A stretch of DNA of 64,000 bases from Gerris lacustris (GCA_951217055.1 OX578277.1:101931511-101995510), one strand, 5' to 3'; counted from the stretch's first letter, positions 43,251 to 54,359 are shown. Notes: a model not told the origin generated them from the sequence alone. Program-made: numbers and translations.

Positions 43251-43753
43251 CTCCAAGAAAGAAGTAAGTAAAGCAAGTAAGAAAGGAGTAAGTAAGTAAT
43301 CCAAGAAAGAAGTAAGTAAAGCAAGTAAGAAAGGAGTAAGTAAGTAATCCAAGAAAGAAGTAAGTAAAGCAAGTAAGAAAGGAGTAAGTAGGTAATCCAA
43401 GAAAGAAGTAAGTAAAGCAAGTAAGAAAGGAGTAAGTAAGTAATCCAAGAAAGAAGTAAGTAAAGCAAGTAAGAAAGGAGTAAGTAAGTAATCCAAGAAA
43501 GAAGTAAGTAAAGCAAGTAAGAAAGGAGTAAGTAGGTAATCCAAGAAAGAAGTAAGTAAAGCAAGTAAGAAAGGAGTAAGTAAGTAATCCAAGAAAGAAG
43601 TAAGTAAAGCAAGTAAGAAAGGAGTAAGTAAGTAATCCAAGAAAGAAATAAGTAAAGCAAGTAAGAAAGGAGTAAGTAAGTAATCCAAGAAAGAAGTAAG
43701 TAAAGCAAGTAAGAAAGGAGTAAGTAAGTAATCCAAGAAAGAAGTAAGTAAAT
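43251..43753. repeat. 48-bp minisatellite, about 10.4 copies
   Basis: Unit AAGAAAGAAGTAAGTAAAGC, AAGTAAGAAAGGAGTAAGTA, AGTAATCC. Copies differ by single changes (AGTAGGTAA in some; AAATAAGTA in one). Because 48 is a multiple of three, two minus-strand frames of 160 and 164 residues (Leu/Tyr/Ser/Thr repeats) run through it. I treat them as artefacts: no other coding sequence is attached. Confidence 0.95.
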
Positions 43754-44647
43754 AATTCTTAATTACTTCTTTAAGTAATAAAGACGTAATTTAAGTAGTA
43801 CTGCATAAATGAGAAAATTGTGCTCTGAAATCTTAATAGCATGGAAATAGCTCGCCCAAAAATTACAATATTAAAATTATCTTAAAGTCTAAAAGTTTTT
43901 TCTAAAGTCAAAGATATATCCCTTCCCATCTTGTGATGTAACTTTTACGTAAAGCCATTTACCCTTTTGCAATTGCTTTATTTTTCTTTCAAAAAAAGTT
44001 TTACTTTCCACCACTCAAATTTACCATGTTGAATTTATTCAGTAGAAGGGTTGGGTCAGGATTCGTAGGAATGCAGTCCTAAATTGTGAATTCATGTATT
44101 CATGCTGTAAGGATACTCTGTTTGGAAAGGCACTAGAATTAATGAATCAATTCCATTTACCTCGAAGCTGTTGGAGGAAGATTCCCGCAACCGAGTTCGG
44201 GTACAACACAGATATCAAACTTTGCCACGGTTCCGTTTGAGAAACGAAACTTTGGACCTGCAAGATAAGGTCTCCTGACTCATTTAGTACAAGTGTTCAA
44301 ACAAACTTCAACCGATTAATCAAGGCAGCTAAAATCTGTTTTTAAGTTTAAATATTCGTTTGCTTAATTAGACATGATGATTATAAAATATCAAATAACA
44401 ACATATAAAATAAAATTATTCAATTAAACTATTAAAAATCCCTAATTTGATGACCTGTTCATGGAATGACCAATGTGTATTCATTGGTACCTTTCGCAAT
44501 AAGCAGTTTTATTTAGAGTTCGACTTTGATAATTTGTTAAAGTTTGTAGTCCTTGAACTACCATCGACTTTTAATGATGTGACAATGATTTCGGTGCAAA
44601 ATAATTAAATTAAAATCCTCAATTTGATGTCCTCCTCATGGAAAGAC
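43754..44647. other. Non-coding stretch
   Basis: Mixed composition. Parts of 44500-44640 recur, diverged, at 45135-45260 (CATTGACACCTTTCGCAATT, TTTAATGTTGTAACAATGAT), so the Harbinger-type MITE at 44651 lies inside a two-copy direct repeat. No gene supported. Confidence 0.4.
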
Positions 44648-44650
44648 TAA

Positions 44651-45121
44651 AGCGGCCCACACACTAACAGTTTAACTGAAGATAACGATCTGTCCGTCCA
44701 CGGAGCTTGGCCACACACTCGTCAGTTTTCCTTAAGATGACGGACTGCAGTCGGAGGTGGACTGTAGGTGTGTGGAGGGTAGAGGCAAGGATCGGATGGA
44801 AGGAGAGATGACAGTCCGTGGACTGTCCGGCCTGTGCCTCAAGATCAATGCCGCCCTACACTATCAGTCGGCCTACAGGCGTGTAGAGTGATTCGTCTTT
44901 ATTTTGTTTATTTCCCTTCGTCGGACTGCAGTTAAAAATCGATAGATATCGGCCTGCAGGCATTCATCGCACAGTGTATGGTGCATACAGGCACAGATCT
45001 GTAGTTCTTTACGATTGCCTGCAGGCGGTGGACGGGTAATGTGTGGTGGTCTGAGATTTTGGCCTTACGATAATCGTATACGATAACGGCCTGCAGTTAA
45101 ACTGTAAGTGTGTGGGCCCCT
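44651..45121. mobile_element. PIF/Harbinger-type MITE with GGCCCACACAC ends
   Basis: Ends AGCGGCCCACACACTAACAG and inverse of AGGGGCCCACACACTTACAG, both continuing into TTTAACTG. TAA flanks both sides (44648-44650 and 45122-45124). Interior is GC-richer, with five CTGCAG sites and repeated GTCCG/CGGAC and GCCTGCAGG words. Non-coding. Confidence 0.85.
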
Positions 45122-45124
45122 TAA

Positions 45125-45687
45125 GGAGGATTCGTGATTCATTGACACCTTTCGCAATTATTAGTTTTATTTAAAATTCAACTTTAATAATTCGTTAAGC
45201 TTTGTTGTTAGTGAAGTACCTTCTACTTTTAATGTTGTAACAATGATTTCGGCGCATAAATTTTTGGCAATTTTTGTGTTTTATTACACGCTTTTACCTA
45301 CGGTTGTCAGTCAGAGACAAATCTTGAAATCTATATTTGACCTACTTCCCGAGTACCTAGAAAGTGGAATTTGCACAAAATTTTATATTTTGAAGTAATG
45401 CAAATCATGACAATAATTATAAAGTCAGCATGACATTAATTATTGATTATAATCAGTCATCAGTTTTATAAAATCATCTGTACCTATTAGCTGATAAATC
45501 AATATATTTTTAAGTTTATAATGGAAAAATTTTGGCAGTCAAATATTAAATATTTTAAATAACGAAGACCACTGATAGCTAAGTAAGGTTATAATTTATG
45601 AAAAGATTTAATGTTTACATATTTAAATTTTTTTTTTTTTTTTTTTTTTCAATTGAATATGCCAACAGTTTTACAACAAATTCCCCG
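45125..45687. other. Non-coding stretch with T run
   Basis: Diverged direct repeat of 44470-44640, then AT-rich sequence and a T run at 45629-45650. No gene seen. Confidence 0.4.
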
Positions 45688-46205
45688 AATCCAAGCTTTC
45701 AATCTTTTCTACAAATCTAGCAAGCCAAATATTCACGGCAATAGAACTAGATCGAGAATTAACGCTTATAATTATAAAGTACTCAATTAGTACCTGTACC
45801 TAGTAGAATCTATTAGAAATTCAAATTTTAAGTTGTTGGTAGTATTCATACTACGGAAAGATTAAATTTTACTTTAAATCAAATTATAATTATCAATAAC
45901 TACGGGAGACATACAGAGAAAAATAGACCCGCACCGGGACTTGACTAGATTTGTAGAAAAGATTGAAAGCTTGGATTCGGGGAATTTGTATCGGTAACGA
46001 CAGAGAAAAATCATTCTCCCGTATAGTTCAGATGGTAAGAGCACCTGTAACGGATAAATAGAAGGACCCGTGGTTCAAGTCCCGGTGCGGGGGTCTATTT
46101 TTCTCTGCATGTCTCCTGTAGTTATTGATAATTATAATTTGATTTAAAGTAAAATTAAATCTTTTCGTAGTATGAATACTACCAAAAGCTTAAAATTTGA
46201 ATTTA
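45688..46205. mobile_element. Family S foldback with tRNA-like core
   Basis: Inverted blocks: 45688-45728 with 45947-45990 (ATTCCCCGAATCCAAGCTTT) and 45818-45938 with 46085-46205 (GTAGTATTCATACTACGGAA; AATCAAATTATAATTAT). On the plus strand 46019-46092 is the most tRNA-like: CCCGTATAGTTCAGATGGTA, ACCCGTGGTTCAAGTCCCGG, TGCGGG; the ends can pair CCCGTAT with GTGCGGG using wobbles. The left copy stops inside its B-box. Confidence 0.65.
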
Positions 46206-47029
46206 TAATAAATATTGCTGGTGTAAGGCAGCGGCAGCTTCAAACTCTCAGAAAAATATTATGTCAAAGGAAAAATGTTTTTCTGTCCAAAAAAATGTAT
46301 CTCATGCTAGGTAGTGCTATTTTCTGTTATTAACTAATCAGAAAATAATTAACAATAAAGTATTATATTTAAAGGCATGATATAATAATGCAATACGTTA
46401 GCCTAATATACGATACAGCCTAATTTGACGTTAGCATTCAGCATACAGCCGCTCAAAATGCTGGGCGAAGGCTGGTATTATATAAAGTTATAGAGAATAT
46501 TAATTTTAAAAGGTATAAGACCATAAAAAAAAGGAGTTAAACATTTGATTAAATTTGTGTCACATTGCAAATACTATCAATTTAGTTAGAGTTGTAAAAT
46601 ATTGTTCAAAAGAGAAACAAAAAATCATATTGTACTCTTTTAAGACATCTTTTTAGAAAGAATATTGAGTTTTATTGGAGTTGGGGTTCTTGTTTGTAAA
46701 ATGCATTAACAGTGTTGCGGGCACAAGACAAACTAGCCTTAACAGAGTTAGACCAAAGTCTCGAGATACTTTGAAATCCGTTTTAGGAGCAGTTAATCTC
46801 GTAAAAAACTCGGGCTGAATTGTTGCTTCTTTCTCCTATCCATCTTGGTTTTGGTCGTTCTAGTATAAAATAAAAGAAAAGCTTCAATTTTTTTTACGCA
46901 GTGGTCGAATTTTTATTGTTTTCCCTAGGTTTTAAAAATACCATTCACTTGAATTTTGAACGAATAAAAAAAAACGAAGTATTCGTAAAATTTCTTTACG
47001 TTGACATAAAATAGTTTTCCTAAGTAACA
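46206..47029. other. Non-coding stretch
   Basis: AT-rich, nothing recognised. Confidence 0.4.
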
Positions 47030-47668
47030 GTTGACCGATAAAAATGGTTGTTGTCGCACTCAAAAGTACGCAAAACATCAGATTCCTGCACTAACTACTT
47101 TACCGCACTCGTTTTACTTTACCGCACTCATTTTACTTCACCGCACTCCAGTATTCCAACTTACGAACATAAAGAACTTAAATCTAATCAAAGATTAAAT
47201 AATCCAAATTATAATAATAACAATGACAACTAATTATTATTTTTTAACTAACTACATGATTTAAACATTATATATCAAATATAAAAATGTTAAAATATAA
47301 AAAAGTAATGATAGACAATCTAAAAAAAGAATCAAATGTGTTGAATAAGTGTTTAGATAAAAAATATTAACAGCGCTTGGTCAGGTTTGCTGAATCAGGC
47401 AAAAAAAGGCAACACTGGCTATAAATAGAACAGCTGGTTTAGTTGATATTGTTAAACCTTTTACATGTTGATGAACACTCTATTATTTCATATTTTATAT
47501 ACAGATTAAAAACTAACGGTAGGACAAATTTAATGGGTAAGTCAAGCCTAAAGTGTCTTTGCTGCACTCGAGAAACCTTTCCGCCCTCGCCTGCGGCTCG
47601 TACGTAAATATTTCTCTCGAGTGCAGCAAAGTGCCACTTTGCACACTAGTTGCACGAATAACTATTAA
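47030..47668 (+). repeat. Family F copy 1
   Basis: Shares with the next copy TAACAATGACAACTAATTAT, GGCAACACTGGCTATAAATA, GAACAGCTGGTTTAGTT, then CTCGAGAAACCTTTCCGCCC, TCGCCTGCGGCTCGTACG and GCAAAGTGCCACTTTGCACA ending GCACGAATAACTATT. The 5' part has TTTACCGCACTCRTTTTACT repeats. No protein domain recognised. Confidence 0.65.
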
Positions 47669-47696
47669 GTGATGTGACTGTAGTGAGTTTTCCTAC

Positions 47697-48172
47697 TGTT
47701 GACCGATAAAGTGGTTGTAATAACAATGACAACTAATTATTATTTTTTAACTAACTACACGATTTAAACACTATATATCTAATATAAAAATGTTAAAATA
47801 TAAAAAAGTAAAGATAGACAATCTAAGAAAAGATTCAAATGTGATGAGTAAGTGTTATGATGAAAAATATTAGCAGTGCTTGCTCAGGTTTGCTGAATCA
47901 GGCAAAAAAGGCAACACTGGCTATAAATTGAACAGCTGGTTTAGTTAATATTGTAAAACCTTTTACATGTTGATGAAATCAACTCTATTATTTTATGTTT
48001 TATTTACAGATTGAAAACTAACTGTAGGAAAAATTGAATGTGCAACTCGAGCCTAAAGTGTCTTTGCTTCACTCGAGAATCCTTTCCGCCCTCGTATGCG
48101 GCTCGTGCGTAAATATTTCTCTCGAGTGCAGCAAAGTGCCACTTTGCGTACTACTTGCACAAATAACTATTT
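47697..48172 (+). repeat. Family F copy 2
   Basis: Direct duplicate of copy 1 with a shorter 5' part, close by eye. The two form a tandem pair with about 30 bp between. Confidence 0.65.
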
Positions 48173-48341
48173 TAGGGACACCCTACTCACCTAACGCCTA
48201 TTTCAACCACTCTGTTTTGCCTCACACATAACGATAGTTATCTATAATAGAAATATACAATTTGTTATACTAAGATACCTTACGCAGAGGAATGTACGAG
48301 GGGAGTCAAAAAGTTTCAGATAAAGTAGTTACAGTTAAAAA

Positions 48342-48970
48342 AAAATACATTTATCTCCAGTAAGGAGAAAAAGTTAAGATTTTGGATTAGTTTAGAGGGA
48401 CTAAAGTAAGTCATTTTTTCCCTGAACTCAAAAGTAGGGAGAAAAAGTAAAAGTAGGGCGAAAAAGTAAAAGTAGGGCAAAGAAGTAAAGTTTGCCAACT
48501 TAATTATTTTATAAATATGAAGTAGAAAATCAATGGCTAATATAATGAAGTTGTTGAAATCAGGTTGGCGACACTGCTTTTTCGACCTTGTTTATAACCT
48601 GCATCTAAATAACCTTCTATTTGAGTTTAATTCCAATTCTTATTTGTTTTTAATATTGAATCTCTTATATCTGCTATTAAAAGTGCTAATAATTATTGTT
48701 ATTTATTAAAATAATAAATAAAAACTGTGCAATGGATGAAAATGTGTATTTTCTTCCTACAGGAGATAAAATATTGTATGTACCTCGTGAGTAAAGTGCC
48801 ATAATTCCGCTTGCTATAATTATCTCCCTCGGCTTCACCTCGGGATTTAAAGACCATGGTTCCTTCGGCTTCGCCTCAAGAACAAACTTTTTCGCTGAGG
48901 GAATAATGGCTTACTTTACTCCCTAGGTGCATAAATAACTATTTATCTATTATAATGGATAAAAATACAA
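48342..48970 (-). repeat. Family B copy
   Basis: Inverse of 42620-43220, including TTTATCTCCAGTAAGGAGAA, AGTAGGGCGAAAAAGTAAAA and CCTCGGCTTCACCTCGGGAT. Nested within the mariner-like carcass. Confidence 0.65.
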
Positions 48971-48974
48971 AAAC

Positions 48975-49330
48975 ATTCCCTTCCGTTATTTTCAACCCCC
49001 CCTAGTGGGAATTATTTCATAATTTTAGGACTAGGCGTTATAACAGTGGTTGGAGGGAAATTTTTTGGGGGTAAATTTTTGGCATTAAAAACGCAATATT
49101 GACGATAAAAAGCACAATAGTCATAAATATACATATATTTGTAATCTACTTTCTAATAACTTTCATTAGAAATGAAAAAAAATGAACTTTACACATGCGC
49201 ATAGTAAAATTTACGCCAGTAAGACACATCACCCTTTAGCATAAGGGTTTCTAGGAGATTTACGAAAAGGACTTATTTTGCTATATAATTACCCCCTTTT
49301 TAACGCACATTGTCCAACGTACCGGAAGTA
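48975..49330 (-). repeat. Family G fragment
   Basis: GGAATTATTTCATAATTTTA, GGGAAATTTTTTGGGGGTAA and ACACATCACCCTTTAGCATA match the copy at 51180-51820 but with internal deletions. Terminal repeat GGGTTTCTAGGAGATT is degenerate. Confidence 0.5.
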
Positions 49331-49395
49331 CCTGTATCCTTCGCAAAGAAAATTATTGAGTCCTAATCCATTGTCGCACAAACGTTGAGAAAATA

Positions 49396-49492
49396 CTTGA
49401 GTGGTCCAAAAATGTGTAATCACTCTGAGCCAAGTCAGGGCTCTTGGCTGGGAGAATGTGGGTGTGGAGGAACCTGAAACTTGAAACCATCA
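49396..49492 (-). pseudogene. Mariner transposase fragment, minus strand
   Basis: Minus strand gives FKFQVPPHPHSPS followed, with frame changes, by DLAQSDYTF-like sequence, corresponding to the VLPHPPYSPDLAPSDYHLF catalytic-region motif of mariner transposases. Frameshifted and with stops. Confidence 0.6.
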
Positions 49493-49605
49493 ATTCGAAT
49501 GAAATGACGTAGGTTGTTATCGAACGTCATCATTATCCATTATGACGATTCACCCCTACAGCCTCATTAACGGACCTTATACAGCCGTAATAACCATGGG
49601 CCATG

Positions 49606-49716
49606 GAGATGTTTGAAAAGCTAAACATTGAGGTTCTTCCACACCCACTCAATAGTCCTGCTCTGGCTTCAAGTGCTTACCACATTTTGGACCACTGAAG
49701 GACTTTTTTCAGAGTG
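49606..49716 (+). pseudogene. Mariner transposase fragment, plus strand
   Basis: Reads LNIEVLPHPLNSPALASSAY, HI and then a one-base insertion before the GPLKDFF equivalent. Matches the same catalytic-region motif as the minus-strand fragment. The aspartates of SPDLAPSD are replaced by alanine here, so it is inactive. Confidence 0.65.
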
Positions 49717-49947
49717 ACAAAGTTCAACTTATCAACAGCGATGAGTAACTTAAAAAAAGCGGTGTGATATTGGATTATATTTCAGCCAAACTCATTTATT
49801 TTATGAGGGGTACAGGCACTTCCGGAACGGGCAAAGTGCGTTGAGAAATGGGGGTGGGTTCAAATACTAAAGTCCTCTTTTGTATTTGTATCCATTAAAA
49901 TTGATTTTGAAAAATAATTTCCGGAAACTTTTTGACTCCCTCTTGTA

Positions 49948-50516
49948 TTACAGAAACATACAATAGTCATATAAATGTCCTATAAATAAAAAATGTATTA
50001 CAGAAATATACAATAACAGCAGGAATATCTTATATAATAGGAGTGCTGCGACAGAAGTAAAATTTTATAATAATTTGAGACATTGTAAATCTATGGAGTT
50101 AAGAATGAAAATAAAGAAGCCCAAGACAAACGAAACTAACTTGGAAAGTATGTGCTTTCAGTACACAGACAGGGTACGTAGGTAAGTACGTTAAACAGCA
50201 TAATCGGCACACCCATTTCAAGATGGCTACCATTCAAAAGTTTGGTTAAGCCATAACTTTTGAAATGTTTATTATAAATTACGTGAAACAAACGTCTTTA
50301 AGGATGGGAGCATTTTTAAGACGCAGGCAGAATAGCACATTTTTTCAACCTCATTGAATATACGTGATCGCGTGAATTGAGACATCATTTACTAGTTTCA
50401 CTGCCCTGGCCTGTCTGGGTCTCAATTCGAGTTGTTTTGTATATTTCAGCGGTTGAAAAAAAACTGTGCTGCCCTGCGCCTTGATGTGTACCCGTGTTAA
50501 ATGTGCTTTGTCCAAA
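49948..50516. other. Non-coding stretch with an inverted pair
   Basis: 50300-50385 and 50420-50495 are inverted (AGACGCAGGCAGAATAGCAC, TTTTTTCAACC, GTGAATTGAGAC). Loop about 35 bp. No gene. Confidence 0.45.
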
Positions 50517-50933
50517 AGTTTTTCGGTAAAGTTGTTGTTCTTGCACTCAAAATAGTATGCAATGCAGCAGATTCTATCATTTACTTTCCCGCACTCCAGT
50601 GTTCCTACTTAAGAACATAAATTATATGCCTTTACTAGTCAGGTATCATTGTATACACTTGAAGAATATGTTTTGACGAGACTGGCTATAAATAGAACAG
50701 CTGGTGTAGTTTTTATTGTTGTCAAGTGTCAGTAGTTGTTCATTGTACTTTTATATTTTATTTAGAGATTAGAAACTAACTGTAGGAAAAATTTAATGTA
50801 GAACTCCAGTTTAAAGTGTTTTTGCTGCACTCAAGATACCATTCTTCACCCTCACCTGCGGCTCGTGCTTAAAAAATTCTCTCGAGTGAAGCAAAGTGTC
50901 ACTTTCCACACTTGTTGCACAAATAACTATTAC
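50517..50933 (+). repeat. Family F copy 3
   Basis: Same order as copies 1 and 2 (GGCTATAAATAGAACAGCTG, GAAACTAACTGTAGGAAAAA, CACCTGCGGCTCGTGC, GTTGCACAAATAACTATT) but more diverged. Confidence 0.6.
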
Positions 50934-50995
50934 AATTTCATTAATTAACAAAAAATTGATAATAAAATAAAAATAAAAAATCACAGGGAAGTACT

Positions 50996-51861
50996 TGCGT
51001 CCAAGTACTCTTTAGGGTTTTGTAGAAGATTAAGCATGCCCGTTATGTAATTATGATTTTATTCTTCGATCTCAAGGGTCCGGGTTCGATCCCCCGGGGG
51101 GTCACAATGTTTTTCATCGGTAATAACGACTAGAAAAAGGGGTCAAAAAAATCATTTTTTCAGACCATTTTCATCGCTTCACCATAAGGTATAACCATGA
51201 ATTATTTCGAAATTTTAGGACCACCGTGGTTGGGGAGGGGGGAAATTTTTGGGGGTATATATTGACTTATAAAATTAATAAAGAATGAAAAATTTAAAAA
51301 AGCAAATATATATTTGAATCCTACTCTTCACCAGCTTTCATATGATACCCAACTCAAAATTTTAAAAAAATAAATTTTTTGGCGCACTTCAAATTTTCGC
51401 GCCCAAAATTGGCAATTTTTTAAAATTTGGGATGAACTCCCGGAATTTTCATCGCCCCACAATAAGGCATTAGCAAGACCAGCCGAAGTATAGTGGTTGG
51501 GGGGGGGATTTTTTTTGGGTATATTTTGATTTTTTTACCCAATAAGGAATGCAAAATTTACAAAAGCTTATATATATTTGCGTCCTACTCTTCAGCAGCT
51601 TTAATTTGATACCCCACTCGAAAATTAAAAAAAATATAAATTATTGAGTTTACAACATTTTTGCGAATTGCGCATGCGCATATTTAATTTTGAACTTCTG
51701 TATATTTTTCCTGTGGTTGGGTAAAAACTTTGCACCAGTATTTCAAATTTCAGCTCCTTAGCTTAAACGGTTCGGGCCCTATGAACCAAAGAGCGCCGGA
51801 CAGACGGACACATCACCCTCGGCATAAGGGTTTTGAGAAGAATCTACAAAACCCTAAAAAG
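50996..51861 (-). mobile_element. Family G element, longest copy
   Basis: Outer ends GCGTCCAAGTACTCTTTAGG and CTACAAAACCCTAAAAAGT are inverted. Inside, GGTCCGGGTTCGATCCCCCG is a good B-box-like sequence (51075-51094) but no A-box is seen. The 3' half has AAACGGTTCGGGCCCTATGA and CAGACGGACACATCACCCTC. Compare 6247-6849. Confidence 0.65.
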
Positions 51862-52150
51862 TGGCTCAATTTATCAATTTAATTTGCATTTTCAGCTAAA
51901 GGCTGAATTTTGACAACTTATCCAAGGCTTTCCTGTTAAACGCTAATCGATCCCGAAGTGTGTTGCAGATTTTGCTAGAGTGTTACTCAATCTCAATCTA
52001 GCAGGAAGATCTTCTCTTCCTGTTTTGCATCTTCTTGGCCATGGTAATTAGTAAGATATAATTGAAATCGATTAAATTCATAGCTCAATAATCGTAATAA
52101 TTGAAAGGTATTTTCGGCTAATCTTGAAATTTATACTCATAAATAAAGGA
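51862..52150. other. Non-coding stretch
   Basis: No gene or shared repeat recognised. Confidence 0.35.
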
Positions 52151-53040
52151 ACTTCTTTACTTTAATAACCCCCCTTGGTTTTAAACAATAGTCTGCCCTA
52201 CCAAAGTCTCAAAGGTTTGTGTTTTTGTCTCCCGAAGGCATTGATACTCCTGGGGGAGTTTCATTACACTATTTAAAGATTGAGTCTTATCGTGTGTAAG
52301 ACTAAATCTTACACGGATAACTCTAGGACAATGAGTGTTACAGCTTTCTTAGCGTATATTTAATATTCCTTTGTCTTAATAGTTAATTAGTCTAAGGGAT
52401 ACTATCACTTTTATATGCAGAAGTGTGACATTCCTTTGTCCCAAGATACATTGGACTAAATATCTCTTTGACTTAATAGTAATTTAGGCTAAAGAATATA
52501 TACTTCTCTGTAGATGTTCCTTTAAATAACTATTAAGACAAAGTAATATGAGGGAGGAGTGCTTAATTAAACAAGTCCCTAAATAAAATGATAATTTTTA
52601 CACTAATCTTGTTTAATGTATTATATCTTATGGTTCAGAATTCTACTTGGTTATTTCATGTTGTAGAAAAAATTATATTTTACTATCTAATTGTACAAAA
52701 ATGAATGGCACTTTTGTACTTTAGCACCCTTGGTTCTAAACAATAGTCTGCCCTACAAAAGTCACAAAGGTTTGTGTGTTGGTCTCCCCAAAACATTGAG
52801 ACTCCTGGGGAAGTTTTATATTTAATATTCCTTTATCTTAATAGTTAATTAAACTAAGGGATATGATCTCAATTATATACACAAGTGTGATATTCCTTTG
52901 TCCCAAGGTACATTGGAATAAATATCCCTTCGTCTTAATAGTAATTTAGACTAAGGAATATATGCTACTCTGTATAATGTTCCTTTGTCTAAATAACTTT
53001 AACACAATGGGATATAGGGGGTGCTAATGTAAAAAAGTAC
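52151..53040. repeat. Two-copy tandem duplication, offset about 555 bp
   Basis: CTTGGTTTTAAACAATAGTC, AAAGGTTTGTGTTTTTGTCT, CTCCTGGGGGAGTTTCATTA at 52175-52265 recur at 52730-52815; CTTTGTCCCAAGATACATTG at 52433 recurs at 52895. The latter words also occur in the 8190-8357 array. Confidence 0.65.
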
Positions 53041-53104
53041 CAAATAAATGGTTAAACATTCTTTGTAAGAAAGTTAACATTAAATGTTATGAAGGTGTGT
53101 AAGT

Positions 53105-53400
53105 CCGACGTTTTGCTTCCACTACTGGGAGCGTTCGTGATGTTGACTCGAAGGAAACACAAGATATTCTGACAAAGGCAGCAACCTTCGTGATTGCATC
53201 ATCCCGACGAAGGATTACCCCTAGTAAAGGAACCCCCAGGAAATCCAAATACAATCTACGGTCTAGAAAACCAGTGTAAATACGCCGTTCTTCTCTCCAG
53301 TCGTCAGTATATCTTGAGTTTGCTTCAAGCCGCTACATCACGATGCACAACACCCCTGAAGATGCTTCCAGAAGTGGAAGCGAGATGTCGGAATTCAAAC
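53105..53400. mobile_element. Element with inverted ends TCCGACGTTTTGCTTCCAC
   Basis: Left GTCCGACGTTTTGCTTCCAC and right GTGGAAGCGAGATGTCGGA are inverted and about 290 bp apart. Right end carries CTGAAGATGCTTCCAGAAGT and GGAAGC. GC-richer than surroundings; the 85-residue frame at 53194-53451 is not recognised. It may be a terminal part of a retroelement. Confidence 0.45.
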
Positions 53401-53830
53401 CCTTCACGACGTCGATTTCAGCGGAAAACCAAGTTGTTGATTACGAGTTAACCCGCGGAAGCCTACGCACTTAATTAAATGTTAGATCAATATTAACTTT
53501 TATGATTCTGAGAAACGTTCTAACCATTTCAACATTAAAGCAAATATAAATAAATAAATAAAATCGATCCTATTGTAACGGCCTTCATTATAGGAAATAG
53601 AAGAAATAAAAGAAAAATCTAATTTATAATTCATTTTGTTAAAATTAAGTAAGATTTGGCCTTCATTATTGTTATTATAATCCCAAAACAATAGTGGAAT
53701 CAATTTAATATTACATGAATTTGTATGTTCTATCAAAAATTAAATTCTTTTTATTAAAAGTCATCTGTTTACAAACAGAATCTATCATTAACTGTTAAAT
53801 TATTAACAACCTTTAAAATATTATTTTTAT
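53401..53830. other. Non-coding stretch
   Basis: AT-rich, nothing recognised. Confidence 0.35.
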
Positions 53831-54252
53831 AAGGTTTGTTCCAACCTCCCTTATTTGTACCGTCCTATTTGTATCGTCCCAAGGAACGTTTAGGAATTGT
53901 TTAGGGCTGGTTTTATACGCATGCGCTAACATTGTACTGTAATAAAATCATGTCAGGTTGGAATGGGTTTGGGACTATAATTCGCACCTTATTAAAAACA
54001 TTCAAGAAAACCTAACAGTTAAAGAACCTTCCTGTTGATATAAACCAGTACTTACAACAAACCAGTACTTGGTATTGTCAGAGGATCGTTGGGATCGTAC
54101 AGTAAACGGTTCGCAAACGATCCCTGCCCGGGTTGGAACAGTTAGGAGGACGGTACGAAACACTGTCACAAGTCGGGTTGGAACAGCTTTTACCTATTGC
54201 GCATGCCCGTGACGATCCCGAGGACGGTACACTCTTGGTTGAAAGAAACATA
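53831..54252. mobile_element. Probable MITE with GTTTGTTCCAACC ends
   Basis: GTTTGTTCCAACC, then TTTGTACCGTCC at the left faces GTTTCTTTCAACCAAGAG and TGTACCGTCC in inverse at the right. GGTTGGAA and CGATCC words recur inside (54120-54220). Ends are diverged; TSD not clear. Confidence 0.45.
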
Positions 54253-54359
54253 TAATTTATAAGAGTTCATAAATACAATTTACAGATTATATTATAAATT
54301 AAATTACATCTAATTGTTATTATTATATATTAATAATAATCAGATAAGTACTTATCAAG

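Larger units (their letters stand above)
48297..49945. mobile_element. Mariner-like carcass with nested repeats
   Basis: Ends CGAGGGGAGTCAAAAAGTTT and the inverse of CAAGAGGGAGTCAAAAAGTT, flanked by TA on both sides (48295-48296 and 49946-49947). Two decayed transposase pieces in opposite orientation lie inside (49396-49492 and 49606-49716). Family B (48342-48970) and a family G fragment (48975-49330) appear nested in it. Confidence 0.7.

Noticed and set aside
43226..43736. 160- and 164-residue Leu-rich repeat proteins
   Set aside because: Produced by a 48-bp minisatellite with no attached unique coding sequence.
46019..46092. Functional tRNA gene
   Set aside because: The acceptor ends pair only with wobbles, the T stem has a mismatch, and the sequence is embedded in family S with conserved non-tRNA flanks.
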